This document shows positions 10,201-17,624 of a DNA stretch of 64,000 bases, one piece after another. The stretch covers positions 124,001 through 188,000 of the forward strand of contig NZ_JAOQJK010000001.1 in the NCBI RefSeq assembly GCF_025567045.1, read 5' to 3'. Numbering within the stretch: the stretch's first letter is position 1; each line of letters starts with the position of its first letter. The DNA comes from Barnesiella propionica (lineage in GTDB: Bacteria > Bacteroidota > Bacteroidia > Bacteroidales > Barnesiellaceae). A program made the position numbers and the translations under genes. Under the pieces are notes generated by a model. That model saw nothing but the letters and a program-made list of their open reading frames with translations. It searched no databases and was not told the origin of the DNA.

Positions 10201-10527
10201 TAATGTGATAAACAATTTTTTTTGTGCATCGGCTACGACATCCTGGGTCGTATAGCCGACATAAGAAATCGTCAAGGTAGACTTATCCGGCGCATTTAAA
10301 GCAAATGTACCGTTAACATCAGTCATTATTCCGGTCTTGGTACCTTTAATATAAACTGACGCCCCAATAATAGGCTCTCCGCTTTCATCCACAACCACCC
10401 CCGTCAGCTTTGAATTTTGTGCAAACAAGACGGCCGTCGAGAAAAAACAAACGAGCACAGTTACAAACCTGAAAGAGCGAAAACAGTTTACCGCTCGTTT
10501 CAATCGTTTTGAATTCTTACTTTTCAT
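7204..10527 (-). CDS. SusC/RagA-family TonB-dependent outer membrane transporter
   Basis: A 1107-residue TonB-dependent transporter forming the lidded outer membrane channel with SusD. A signal peptide precedes a carboxypeptidase-D-regulatory-like domain (about 38-118, KLTGVVVDESGEPIIGASV). The TonB box and plug follow, with the SusC signature DELVVVGFGTQKKVNLTGAV and LQGAVPGLNI. The remaining about 850 residues form the beta-barrel and end in an aromatic-rich strand (KTYSVGISVTI). There is no N-terminal STN domain, so signalling to an anti-sigma factor is not expected. Ribokinase and sugar permease genes sit directly upstream on the same strand (134-base gap), which suggests import of a sugar feeding that pair. 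GH92, GH3 and GH78-like enzymes follow downstream. Confidence 0.96.
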   Translation of the reverse strand: MKSKNSKRLKRAVNCFRSFRFVTVLVCFFSTAVLFAQNSKLTGVVVDESGEPIIGASVYIKGTKTGIMTDVNGTFALNAPDKSTLTISYVGYTTQDVVADAQKKLFITLKESINQLDELVVVGFGTQKKVNLTGAVSAIDSKIIENRPVSNVVQALQGAVPGLNISNTNGGMMGTNPSISIRGLGTIGQGSSGSPLVLIDGMEGDINTLNPQDVENISVLKDAASSAIYGSRAPFGVILVTTKKGKKGKPVITYDGSFRSNKPISLPEMADSYSFALFYNDMERYSGEPQFFTPEWLQRIKDFQDGKIPMNTYNGKQYPMTTIVDPANPERWASGYAAGNDNVDVFKTIYKPRTFAHEHNLALSGGSNNVSYYLSGNYLEAPGMMKLGGDTQDRIGVTAKINTKITNWLSLSYIGKFIRARYEQPSSGKGRWEYRVAAQGWPMVPVYDPNGYIFDSPSPYMEIVQAGREKNINDRMSHQFNVTLEPIKGWRIIGDYNFNLVENLRHYDRQQLFIHDVAGNPVMTDGNSYVDESFNRSNYYNANVYTEYSKEISGHYFKVLVGYQFEMLKYRTLGANRTGLILTENPTLNATSGIDQNGQTVAPGVSGGLANWATAGYFGRVNYDYKGRYLFEANLRYDGTSRFQNKNKWNLLPSVSLGWNVARERFWEDYTQYVGNFKIRGSYGSLGNQNTNAFYPTYSVMGTAMAAGNWLINGVKPNIASAPSDVNEYLTWEKIRTYDVGVDLSFLNNRLTTSFDYFIRYTNNMIGPSPKLPAVYGLSGDQIARANNTDMKTQGFDFEIAWQDRLSNGLSYNVRFTLSDAISTILKYPNNPTHNIGYANQYEGSIYYTTFNEGERYGNIWGYTTVGMAKTQEEMDAHLASLPNGGQTALLSGKENSWGAGDIMYADINGDGKIDAGSNTLNDPGDRSVIGNITPRFNFGLDLGAEWKGIDLRLFFQGVMKRDYFNQAYMFWGAGRSMWESTVLKQHLDYFRDDPEHPLGLNMDAYYPRPSTPEIWDYAMGKNRCVQTRYLQNAAYIRLKNLTVGYTLPKVWTNKIKLEKVRVYLSGENLWTGTKLTKIFDPETIDNPTNASYPLNKTYSVGISVTI

Positions 10528-10569
10528 TGTATTCGAATTAAAGATTTAACCATGATATATTATTATCTG

Positions 10570-10611
10570 TTTCAAATAATCCTCCGATATTACATAAGTC
10601 TTTCAAATAAT
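10570..10611. repeat. Direct repeat upstream of susC
   Basis: TTTCAAATAAT occurs at 10570-10580 and again at 10601-10611, three helical turns apart, 43-84 bases 5' of the susC start. On the minus strand each reads ATTATTTGAAA. The spacing would fit a tandem regulator site or repeated -33-like elements, but no good TAnnTTTG box is present, so a role is only possible. Confidence 0.3.
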
Positions 10612-10661
10612 GTATTTTAAGTATATTCCTTCTATTTTTATTTATTGGATTCAATGCGCAA

Positions 10662-11669
10662 TCAGGCCCCTCCCGAAAAGATAATGAGTACAAGGCCCGT
10701 GATGAAAAGGAGGAACATTGCTGTTAAAAGTGTATATATCAGCTTCGAAGCATTTTTAAATTCTTTCCATACAAATACGCCCCAGATTGCAGCGACCATT
10801 GTTGCTCCCTGACCTAATCCGTATGAAATAGCAGCACCGGCCTTACCGGCGGCTATATAGCTTAAAGAAGTTCCCAAAGCCCATATACAACCACCTAAAA
10901 TACCTATAAGATGCGTTCTGAAACTGCCATGAAAATAGTCATGATATGATACAGGAGTTCCTTCAAAAGGTCTCTTCATAACGAGCGTATTAAACAAGAA
11001 ATTGCTCAATAAAATTCCTGCAGAAAAAATAAAGAAAGCTCCGTAGGGGGTTAACAATCCTGAAGAGGGCCGACAAAAGTTCTCCAGATCCATCGAAGCT
11101 GCGACAAACCGGTAAAAAAAGGCCATCAGAATACCGGCGAAAACAGCCAGTACAATTCCCTTAACATTCACTTTTCCTTTATTCGTTGTATTGTTTTTCC
11201 GAGCTGCTATTCCATTCAGAACAATTGCTATCACAACAAGCAATACGCCTATAAACAGGATAAAGGGATCTCCCTTCGGTTGCGCGAAATAATTAATAAA
11301 TACTCCTAAAACCAAAGCGATACCCACTCCCAGCGGAAAAGCAACAGCCATACCGGCCAGAGAAACCGATGCTGAAAGCAAAATATTGGAGGCATTAAAT
11401 ATAAATCCCCCTGCCACAGCACTGGCAACATTCTTCAAATCGGCCTGTCCCAAATCGGATATAAAAGAGCGACCGGCATCCCCATGACTGCCTAAAGTCA
11501 ATCCCATCAAAATACTGAACAAGAAAACACCTATTACATAATCCCAATAAAACAATTCATAACGCCAGCTTTTCGCTGCTAATTTCTGAGTATTGCCCCA
11601 TGAACCCCAACATAGTATCGTAATAAAACAAAATACTATGGCTAATGAATAACTCTCTACTATAAACAT
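10662..11669 (-). CDS. GRP/RhaT-like sugar permease (RusT-like)
   Basis: A 335-residue inner membrane protein with about ten hydrophobic helices of the drug/metabolite transporter superfamily, glucose/ribose porter (GRP) type. The opening ILCWGSWGNTQKL and the glycine-rich helices FPLGVGIALVLGVFINYF and SYGLGQGATMVAAIWGVFVWKEF match that family. It probably imports a monosaccharide from the periplasm by proton symport. It begins 14 bases after the ribokinase gene, so the pair is almost certainly co-transcribed and most likely handles ribose. In Bacteroides thetaiotaomicron the rus locus couples the same kind of permease with ribokinases, SusC/SusD and a nucleoside hydrolase. Rhamnose or another pentose is an alternative substrate. 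Confidence 0.85.
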   Translation of the reverse strand: MFIVESYSLAIVFCFITILCWGSWGNTQKLAAKSWRYELFYWDYVIGVFLFSILMGLTLGSHGDAGRSFISDLGQADLKNVASAVAGGFIFNASNILLSASVSLAGMAVAFPLGVGIALVLGVFINYFAQPKGDPFILFIGVLLVVIAIVLNGIAARKNNTTNKGKVNVKGIVLAVFAGILMAFFYRFVAASMDLENFCRPSSGLLTPYGAFFIFSAGILLSNFLFNTLVMKRPFEGTPVSYHDYFHGSFRTHLIGILGGCIWALGTSLSYIAAGKAGAAISYGLGQGATMVAAIWGVFVWKEFKNASKLIYTLLTAMFLLFITGLVLIIFSGGA

Positions 11670-11683
11670 CTCGATCTAAATAT

Positions 11684-12595
11684 TCAAATTCGTACTTCTT
11701 TTCTGTAAGGAATAGAACTTTGTGCACCTTTTCTCGTAACAGAAATACCTGCTGCGGTATTCGCCATTTTTACTGCGTCCGTAACCGATAATCCTTCAGA
11801 TATCCCAACACAGAAAGCGCCACAAAAAGTATCGCCTGCAGCCGTCGTATCAATAGCTTCTCTTTTTTCAGCAGAGATATGCAGAAATATCCCGTCACAT
11901 TTTACAAATGCACCACTTCCACCCATCGTTATAATCACATTTTTTACCCCTTTGCGACTTATCGCATCTGCAGCGGCGCAAGCAGAATTGCTGTCAACTA
12001 TTGTTATACCGGACAGCATTTCCGCTTCAATTCTGTTTGGAACAATGGCATAGAGGTACTTTAGTAAGCTATCCGGAATATTTCTCATAGGAGCAGGATT
12101 CAAAATGACTTTACTTCCGCTTCGATATGCTAACTTGGCTACATACTCCACAGTTTCTATAGGTGTTTCCAATTGCAATAATACGATATCGGACTTTTCT
12201 ATAATATCTTTAGCTTTATCTATATCTTCGATACACAACCGGGCATTCGCTCCCGAAGCAACAACTATACTGTTTTCTCCTTGTTTATCTACAGTAATCA
12301 ATGCAACACCCGTAGGGATTTCCGGATCTATGAAAACATAACCGGTATTGATATTCTCCGCCCGAAGTACTTCCATAGCGTTTTTTCCCAGCAAGTCATT
12401 TCCTATCTTAGCAATGAAAACCGGTTTTTCCTTACCTAACCGGGAAACAGCAACTACCTGATTGGCACCCTTCCCTCCGGAATTCATAAAAAAATCATTT
12501 CCAAGAATCGTTTCACCGGGGGCCGGAAGCTTATCTGCCCTTACAACCATATCAATATTGAAACTTCCTACAACAACTATTTTTTCTGTATTCAT
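11684..12595 (-). CDS. rbsK: Ribokinase (PfkB family)
   Basis: A 303-residue cytoplasmic kinase that converts D-ribose plus ATP to ribose 5-phosphate for the pentose phosphate pathway. The N-terminal sugar-binding motif GGKGANQVVAVSRLG (PfkB signature 1) and the C-terminal ATP/anion-hole motif DTTAAGDTFCGAF (signature 2, with the catalytic Asp in AAGDTF) are intact. The end NTAAGISVTRKGAQSSIP is characteristic of ribokinases rather than fructokinases. The length is standard. It is the first gene of the unit with the permease, and its 5' side is separated from the next gene by a strong terminator hairpin, so it needs its own promoter. I see no clear TAnnTTTG box in the short gap. Confidence 0.92.
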   Translation of the reverse strand: MNTEKIVVVGSFNIDMVVRADKLPAPGETILGNDFFMNSGGKGANQVVAVSRLGKEKPVFIAKIGNDLLGKNAMEVLRAENINTGYVFIDPEIPTGVALITVDKQGENSIVVASGANARLCIEDIDKAKDIIEKSDIVLLQLETPIETVEYVAKLAYRSGSKVILNPAPMRNIPDSLLKYLYAIVPNRIEAEMLSGITIVDSNSACAAADAISRKGVKNVIITMGGSGAFVKCDGIFLHISAEKREAIDTTAAGDTFCGAFCVGISEGLSVTDAVKMANTAAGISVTRKGAQSSIPYRKEVRI

Positions 12596-12649
12596 AAAGA
12601 CAGGAACATAAAATTTACACCATACAAAACCTCGAAGAGAAAATATTAT

Positions 12650-12690
12650 ATCAGAACATTGTTCCGAATAGACTGGAACAATGTTCTGAT
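12650..12690 (-). terminator. Strong terminator after the lectin-like gene
   Basis: A perfect 16-base-pair stem: ATCAGAACATTGTTCC (12650-12665) and its complement (12675-12690) around a 9-base loop, 7 bases after the stop codon of the lectin-like gene. The minus-strand continuation is ATAATATTT. It separates the lectin-like gene from ribokinase. The palindrome lies in the ribokinase leader region and could also serve as an operator. Confidence 0.65.
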
Positions 12691-12697
12691 GATTTGA

Positions 12698-14119
12698 TTA
12701 TTGAACAGCTACCTTGTATGCTTTACCTTCAACTTGAACAATGTAAATACCTTTTGCAGAAACAGTATACGGTTCATCGGCGTTGAAAACATCTGTCTGT
12801 CCTGATACTGAAATAATTTTTGCCTGAGTATCCGAACCTTTTACAAAGACCATACCATTCGCTGCATACACCAATACGTCATTCGCGGATATACCTTCTA
12901 CCGCATCTGTTCCATATTTTTCAAACTCATACAGCGAACCAAAATCCCCAAATCCATAGAATACAAGATTACCATCCAGCATTCCATGCATAAAATCATT
13001 TATTTTGTAATCATTATCATAGCTTCCGTTAGCATTACATATACCATAGAAGAAACTGCCATCATCTATTCTCCGGTCGATTTTCCACGCTCCGTCCCAA
13101 GAAGAAGAACTTACTACGAATTTACCATCGGAATAAATCATTTTCGCACCATTTTCCATATTGGCTTTATTATAAATATTCACTCCCGTAATATTATTTC
13201 CGGTAAACGCCCATAATTGATTATCCGACTCTTCTTTAGCCGCCGTTATTACGCCCGTACCATCATTAGTCAAGTAGCCTTCTGCGGCCCGGCGTACATT
13301 TTTTACTTTATACCAAACCATATTGTCATCCGTGCTTATAGTGAACGGCAGGTCTATCAAAGCCAGACTATATTGATAACTGGCTTTTTTCAGATTATTC
13401 AGGGCGGCACTTACATTACTCTGTGTAGAAGAGGGATCATCCACGACAGCCTGTGCAATAGCAATAGCAGCCTCAAAGGCACTTATGCCTTCGGCATACT
13501 TTTCGGCTGTTGCAGGATTGCTCTTGTCATTATTTACTTTAATGGTATACTCTTCAATAAGTGCAATCAAAGCTGAAAAATCCACTACAATTTCCTGGCT
13601 GGCATCTTCAAAAATCCACGCACAACCGCCTTCAGTTGCCGTATGTCCATAGAATATGATGCCTATATCCAAAGTACCATGGAGGTAGTTATCATTTGTA
13701 GCCGTACCGGGAAGAAGACCATACAACCCATTATCATCTTTAATAAGCCAGGAATGATTCCATTCTGTATCGGCAGGCGCCAACTGGGCAGTTCCATTAC
13801 CTCCTTCAACAGATATTAATCTTGCGCCATTTTCCAAAAAGGCTTTATTATAAATCTGAAATCCGTCAGTTTCATTACCGACAAAACACCACAGAAAATT
13901 ATCCGCATCATCAATATCGGCCATTATCACAGCCTGATTGTAAGCCTCAGCCTTCATATAAGCCGCTTTGCCTCCATCTGCCGCACGTAGATTTTTTATA
14001 CGATACCATGTTGCTCCTGCACCCGTATCGGTACTTGGCGTAACAGGCAGTGCAGCCAGAAGTGCATTCTGGGATATGAGCATAATAAATGCAATAAGTA
14101 AAAATAGATTTCTTTTCAT
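12698..14119 (-). CDS. Secreted protein with duplicated lectin-like domain and C-terminal tail
   Basis: A 473-residue exported protein of unknown role. After a signal peptide (1-23) there are two similar halves. Repeat 1 (about 37-175) has WYRIKNLR, LWCFVGN, FQIYNKAFLENGARLI and LHGTLD..IIFYG. Repeat 2 (about 268-402) has WYKVKNVR, LWAFTGN, VNIYNKANMENGAKMI and MHGMLDGNLVFYG. Each resembles a ricin-type or other beta-rich sugar-binding module. A helical FIVAR-like linker (about 180-252) separates them. The last about 60 residues (VLVYAANGMVFVKG..KIISVSGQ..KGIYIVQVEGKAYKVAVQ) resemble the Bacteroidota secretion-tail-like beta-sandwich. No catalytic motif is visible. It is followed by a strong terminator, so it may form its own unit. 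A cell-surface glycan-binding role is an inference. Confidence 0.75.
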   Translation of the reverse strand: MKRNLFLLIAFIMLISQNALLAALPVTPSTDTGAGATWYRIKNLRAADGGKAAYMKAEAYNQAVIMADIDDADNFLWCFVGNETDGFQIYNKAFLENGARLISVEGGNGTAQLAPADTEWNHSWLIKDDNGLYGLLPGTATNDNYLHGTLDIGIIFYGHTATEGGCAWIFEDASQEIVVDFSALIALIEEYTIKVNNDKSNPATAEKYAEGISAFEAAIAIAQAVVDDPSSTQSNVSAALNNLKKASYQYSLALIDLPFTISTDDNMVWYKVKNVRRAAEGYLTNDGTGVITAAKEESDNQLWAFTGNNITGVNIYNKANMENGAKMIYSDGKFVVSSSSWDGAWKIDRRIDDGSFFYGICNANGSYDNDYKINDFMHGMLDGNLVFYGFGDFGSLYEFEKYGTDAVEGISANDVLVYAANGMVFVKGSDTQAKIISVSGQTDVFNADEPYTVSAKGIYIVQVEGKAYKVAVQ

Positions 14120-14680
14120 GATAAATGTGATTTAAAAAGTTAACAATCAAATTACAGAGAACACCTTAATAAATTCAGCATAATGGCATTATCATCACAC
14201 TTAAAAAATAGTATTTTTTATTATAAAATTAAAATATTAACAAAAAAAGAAGTTTATCCTTTAGCTATACAGTATAAAGTGTTTAACACCGAGCAAATAG
14301 AATATAGTTTATACATTACACAAAAGAAAATTCAAATTCAATATAAATTGTATCTCCTGAAATCCCGTCCTCGTCTTAATCAGGAACGAAACTTCAAATT
14401 ATTGATACGACAATATATAGTGATCAGCACTTTGTGATAATAATTATAAATAAAACCGATAAATAAGCAGATGAAAAGTTATTTCATAATATTCTGGCAA
14501 TCAAGGTAATTCTAATAAACCTTTTTCATTGGGCAGTCATAATGTTAATGAACTAATCTAGCATGTTTTATTATCAGACCGGAAGCGAATGCTTATTATT
14601 TATTTTCTAAAAACACCCTATCCGGCCCGATTTTTTATCTGAAACTCCTTTTTTATTACTTATAAATCGGTTTTTTCAAT
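14120..14680. other. AT-rich spacer without a recognised gene
   Basis: About 560 bases between two minus-strand genes. I see no ORF of note, no tRNA-like fold and no good TAnnTTTG/TTTG promoter pair facing the lectin-like gene. A weak stem, CCGATTT (14627-14633) with AAATCGG (14664-14670), has its T-run on the plus side and so does not clearly end the FISUMP gene. Confidence 0.5.
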
Positions 14681-15976
14681 TTATTCCCAATCCATAACAC
14701 ACCGAAGAGAGGCTCCCTCTGCCTTGACAGTGGAAGCTACGTGAATCAAAGGATAGTCGTTAAATATGGCTGCATTATGCGCATTCTGCGGAAAACCAGG
14801 ATTTGCGTCAGCATCTGCTGTCCAGAAAAGAGCTAAAGATGTATCGTCCATAACAGTAGTTCCGTTGAAATATCCTGTCGGAGTTGCGGTAAATCCTGTC
14901 ATATTGTTCTTTAAAAGATTGTCTCCAGCAGTATAAAGGTTACTGGTTTCTTTATATGACCAACCGTAAGTAGATGCTAATGCCGATGCTATGGTCTGTT
15001 CCTGTCCTGAAATCAAAATTTCCACTGTACCTTGCAACTCGTCCCAATCTGCTACAGTGGGAATCCTCCAACCTCCTGCAGGGGCTATTTTTTCACTCGA
15101 TGCTGCAAACCAGTTATAATAAGTCTTTTCTTTTGCCACGACATATGCGGGAGTAGATAATCCGCTCCAGGTTTCGCTGTTGCCTAATTGAATATCCGTT
15201 CCATCATTATATTTCGTAGTTTTTAGATTTTCAGCCATCCAAATCTGGAAGCCAATCTGAACTACCTTATAGTGATTACCCGAGCCGTCGGTACATTCTA
15301 CAAAATAGAATTCCATTTCGCTGTCCGAAACCGGAACATCGGTAACTATCGTAGAACAATTTCCCGAATGACCTGTATAGATAATCCGGTCTCCTTCATT
15401 ATAAAGCATTGCAACCGTACCGGCAACTGCTTCCGGAGCTTCCTGAACGCGAACCGGTTTCTTTGCCGTCTTACCTACATAAGAAACTGCGGGTGCCACC
15501 TGAGTATTATTGCGTTCCAAATACTTAGTATGGTATGCATATCCTTTGCCCGTTACACTGACCACATACGCACCCATAGGTAATGACAAATCAAACGTAT
15601 TTTCTCCTGCCGAAACATTTTGTTTAAGGCCTGTCATTTTCTTACCATCCAATCCGAATACTTCAACCACGGCATCTCCCTGTTGTTTAGCCTGGAAAGT
15701 TACAATCGTCTTCCCGTCAGCACCAAATACACGAAGGTTTCCGTTCTCATTGCCAATTTGCTCTATTCCTTCCGGAGTAGGAGTCAAGACTAACGTTCCT
15801 CCTCCTTGTACGGTTTTGGTCTCTCCCGTATTTACATTGAATACATCAACCGATTCAACAGTCTCGGCTGCACCTGACCCGATAAAAGTAATCGAATAAT
15901 CGGCACTCAAACCGGGTAATGATGTTGCGCATAATAATGATAAAAGAATTAAGTAATTTTTTGTCTTCATAATCAT
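14681..15976 (-). CDS. Secreted FISUMP-domain protein
   Basis: A 431-residue exported protein; the signal peptide ends near residue 25 (PGLSA). Residues about 78-150 (LRVFGADGKTIV.., VVEVFGLDGKKMTG, MGAYVVSVTGKGYAYHTKYL) look like a secretion-tail-type beta-sandwich placed inside the protein. From about 225 the Fibrobacter succinogenes major paralogous domain (FISUMP) follows, with YKVVQIGFQIWMAENLKTTKYNDGT, WRIPTVADWDEL and GASLRCV near the end. FISUMP domains are common in secreted Bacteroidota proteins and their function is unknown. Either of two in-frame ATGs (15976 or 15970) could be the start. It lies between the nucleoside hydrolase and the lectin-like protein with about 560-base gaps on both sides, so it is probably a separate unit with its own promoter. 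Confidence 0.85.
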   Translation of the reverse strand: MIMKTKNYLILLSLLCATSLPGLSADYSITFIGSGAAETVESVDVFNVNTGETKTVQGGGTLVLTPTPEGIEQIGNENGNLRVFGADGKTIVTFQAKQQGDAVVEVFGLDGKKMTGLKQNVSAGENTFDLSLPMGAYVVSVTGKGYAYHTKYLERNNTQVAPAVSYVGKTAKKPVRVQEAPEAVAGTVAMLYNEGDRIIYTGHSGNCSTIVTDVPVSDSEMEFYFVECTDGSGNHYKVVQIGFQIWMAENLKTTKYNDGTDIQLGNSETWSGLSTPAYVVAKEKTYYNWFAASSEKIAPAGGWRIPTVADWDELQGTVEILISGQEQTIASALASTYGWSYKETSNLYTAGDNLLKNNMTGFTATPTGYFNGTTVMDDTSLALFWTADADANPGFPQNAHNAAIFNDYPLIHVASTVKAEGASLRCVMDWE

Positions 15977-16026
15977 ATAGAATTTAAGTTGTGAATAAAA
16001 ACTTTTTTTATTTATTATATATACAT

Positions 16027-16034
16027 CAAAGGTA
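16027..16034 (-). promoter_or_regulatory. -7 box for the FISUMP gene
   Basis: The minus strand reads TACCTTTG, an exact match to the Bacteroides -7 consensus TAnnTTTG, placing transcription start about 44 bases 5' of the ATG. The -33 element is not clear. Confidence 0.45.
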
Positions 16035-16469
16035 GAATATAATTTACTCTTATATTTATTCGTAAATTGCTATAAGCTATGGAATATTTGCACTATTTCC
16101 TATTAAGTAAAAATAAAACCTATCTAGCGTAATAAAACCTACTGTTTTCAGGAATCAAATATAAATATATATATAAATGATTAAAGCAAATTTCGCAAAA
16201 TCTTTCTATACAAATCCGTATTTAACATTGTAGCATCAATTACGATAACACCGTACTTACGCATTCTGTTCTATTTAAACTTCCACGAATATAAATGCCC
16301 ATATTTGTTCCACTGAAAATTAAATTATAATATATTATTTGCTCTATTACTCAAAAAAATCGTTGATACAGGTCTCAAGAACAGATGGCTTTCACTAATA
16401 TGTAAAAAGTAGCTCCAATTAAAATATATTCATCATCTTAATAGCATACAAGCAGTTATTTGTCAATTT

Positions 16470-16513
16470 AATAAACCCGAAGCAAAATTATCAACTTCAT
16501 CTCCGGGTTTATT
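16470..16513 (-). terminator. Terminator after the nucleoside hydrolase
   Basis: AATAAACCCG (16470-16479) pairs with CGGGTTTATT (16504-16513); a smaller GAAG/CTTC stem sits within the loop. The 3' arm ends in TTTATT. It lies 22 bases after the stop and closes the long minus-strand CAZyme run. Confidence 0.55.
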
Positions 16514-16535
16514 TCCCAATTCATAACAACTGATT

Positions 16536-17573
16536 TTATTTATATTTTGCCGGTTTAGCTGTAATGTTCCGTACAAAATAATCTTTTATACGGGTTTGTT
16601 GCTCAGGAGTCGTAGTCAGGTAAACATGTTTGCCTTGTTCATTTTCTTTAAAATGGCTGACTCCTTTTTCATCTATAGAAACGAATCCTTTCGGTGATTC
16701 ATGAAAAAAAGCACTGTCCGGTTCCATTACATATAAAACAGCCGTAACATCCCAGGTAGGGCGGTCATAAGGCATTTCTGCATACATAGAATATCCATCG
16801 ACCATGGGATGTTTCGGCGACCACTTAAAATCATTCTGTATACTTTTTCCGGGATAAAGAATCTTTTCTCCCAATTCGTACGGAGTAAATACAATTTCAG
16901 TCGGCCATTCAGTAAATACTTTTTGAGCAGAAGGAATATCCATCAGTACGTTATATTCCGAATAGTCATCTTTATCAAAACAACCGGCCATTACAGAAAG
17001 TAATTTTACTTTTTTGGCAATTAGTTCCGAGCCGCTCAAAGAAGAATATTCATCTGCAGGAGTATCCAGTAAGCGAACAAGATTGGTGGAAAAGCCGACA
17101 GATATAACAGTAACGGAATTATCAGGCTGTTCCGATAATAGTTTCCGGTAAAGTTTCGATGCGTCCGGAAGCGATTCATAATCGGTAAGTGTTCTCTCAT
17201 ATTTGGGCTGTCCGTTTTCTTCCATCATACAAACTTTGGTCGTAAAATTCATATCATTCGTATCCAGTGTTTCCCCTTTCTTCAATATACCGACGGGAAT
17301 CTCCGGATAACCGTACCACGTTCCCATAATATCAATATATTCAGGAGCATAACGATAGTCCTTGTTCAACATGATCGCCAATATGTTTACACGACCTTCG
17401 TCTTTATATTTATATAATAAATCCAACGCCAATGCATCGTCCACATCGTTTCCCATATCGGTCTCGAAAATAACATTTACCGGAGAAACGGGTACTTGTT
17501 GTTCTTTTTTTCCGCATCCCAGTAAAAAAAATCCAAGACACATAAGTATTACTATTTTGCTATAACTGTTCAT
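16536..17573 (-). CDS. Nucleoside hydrolase lipoprotein
   Basis: A 345-residue enzyme of the inosine/uridine-preferring nucleoside hydrolase family, which splits ribonucleosides to free base and ribose. The N-terminal signal ends in the lipobox LLGC (Cys20), so the protein is exported and lipid-anchored, unlike cytoplasmic RihA/B/C. The Ca-binding motif reads ETDMGNDVDDALAL (Asp-rich loop near residues 38-51; the family consensus is DTDxGxDDAxAL, here starting with Glu). The C-terminal RPTWDVTAVLYV carries the conserved Asp. It is the last gene of the CAZyme run, 51 bases after GH92. Free ribose produced outside the cytoplasm could be taken up by the permease and phosphorylated by the ribokinase encoded 4-6 kb downstream, as in the rus system. 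Confidence 0.88.
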   Translation of the reverse strand: MNSYSKIVILMCLGFFLLGCGKKEQQVPVSPVNVIFETDMGNDVDDALALDLLYKYKDEGRVNILAIMLNKDYRYAPEYIDIMGTWYGYPEIPVGILKKGETLDTNDMNFTTKVCMMEENGQPKYERTLTDYESLPDASKLYRKLLSEQPDNSVTVISVGFSTNLVRLLDTPADEYSSLSGSELIAKKVKLLSVMAGCFDKDDYSEYNVLMDIPSAQKVFTEWPTEIVFTPYELGEKILYPGKSIQNDFKWSPKHPMVDGYSMYAEMPYDRPTWDVTAVLYVMEPDSAFFHESPKGFVSIDEKGVSHFKENEQGKHVYLTTTPEQQTRIKDYFVRNITAKPAKYK

Positions 17574-17624
17574 ATTTCAAAGTTTTAAATATAATAAAAA
17601 AAAATATTTCGTGATATTAATTCT

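Larger units (their letters stand above)
15977..16535. other. AT-rich spacer with promoter and terminator only
   Basis: About 560 bases holding a promoter-like element near the FISUMP gene (16027-16034) and the nucleoside hydrolase terminator (16470-16513). In the roughly 430 bases between them I see no ORF or structured RNA. Confidence 0.5.

Noticed and set aside
13217..13576. Plus-strand ORFs of 60-180 codons across the CAZyme region (several places)
   Set aside because: All lie antisense to well-supported genes and show no family resemblance or sensible start.
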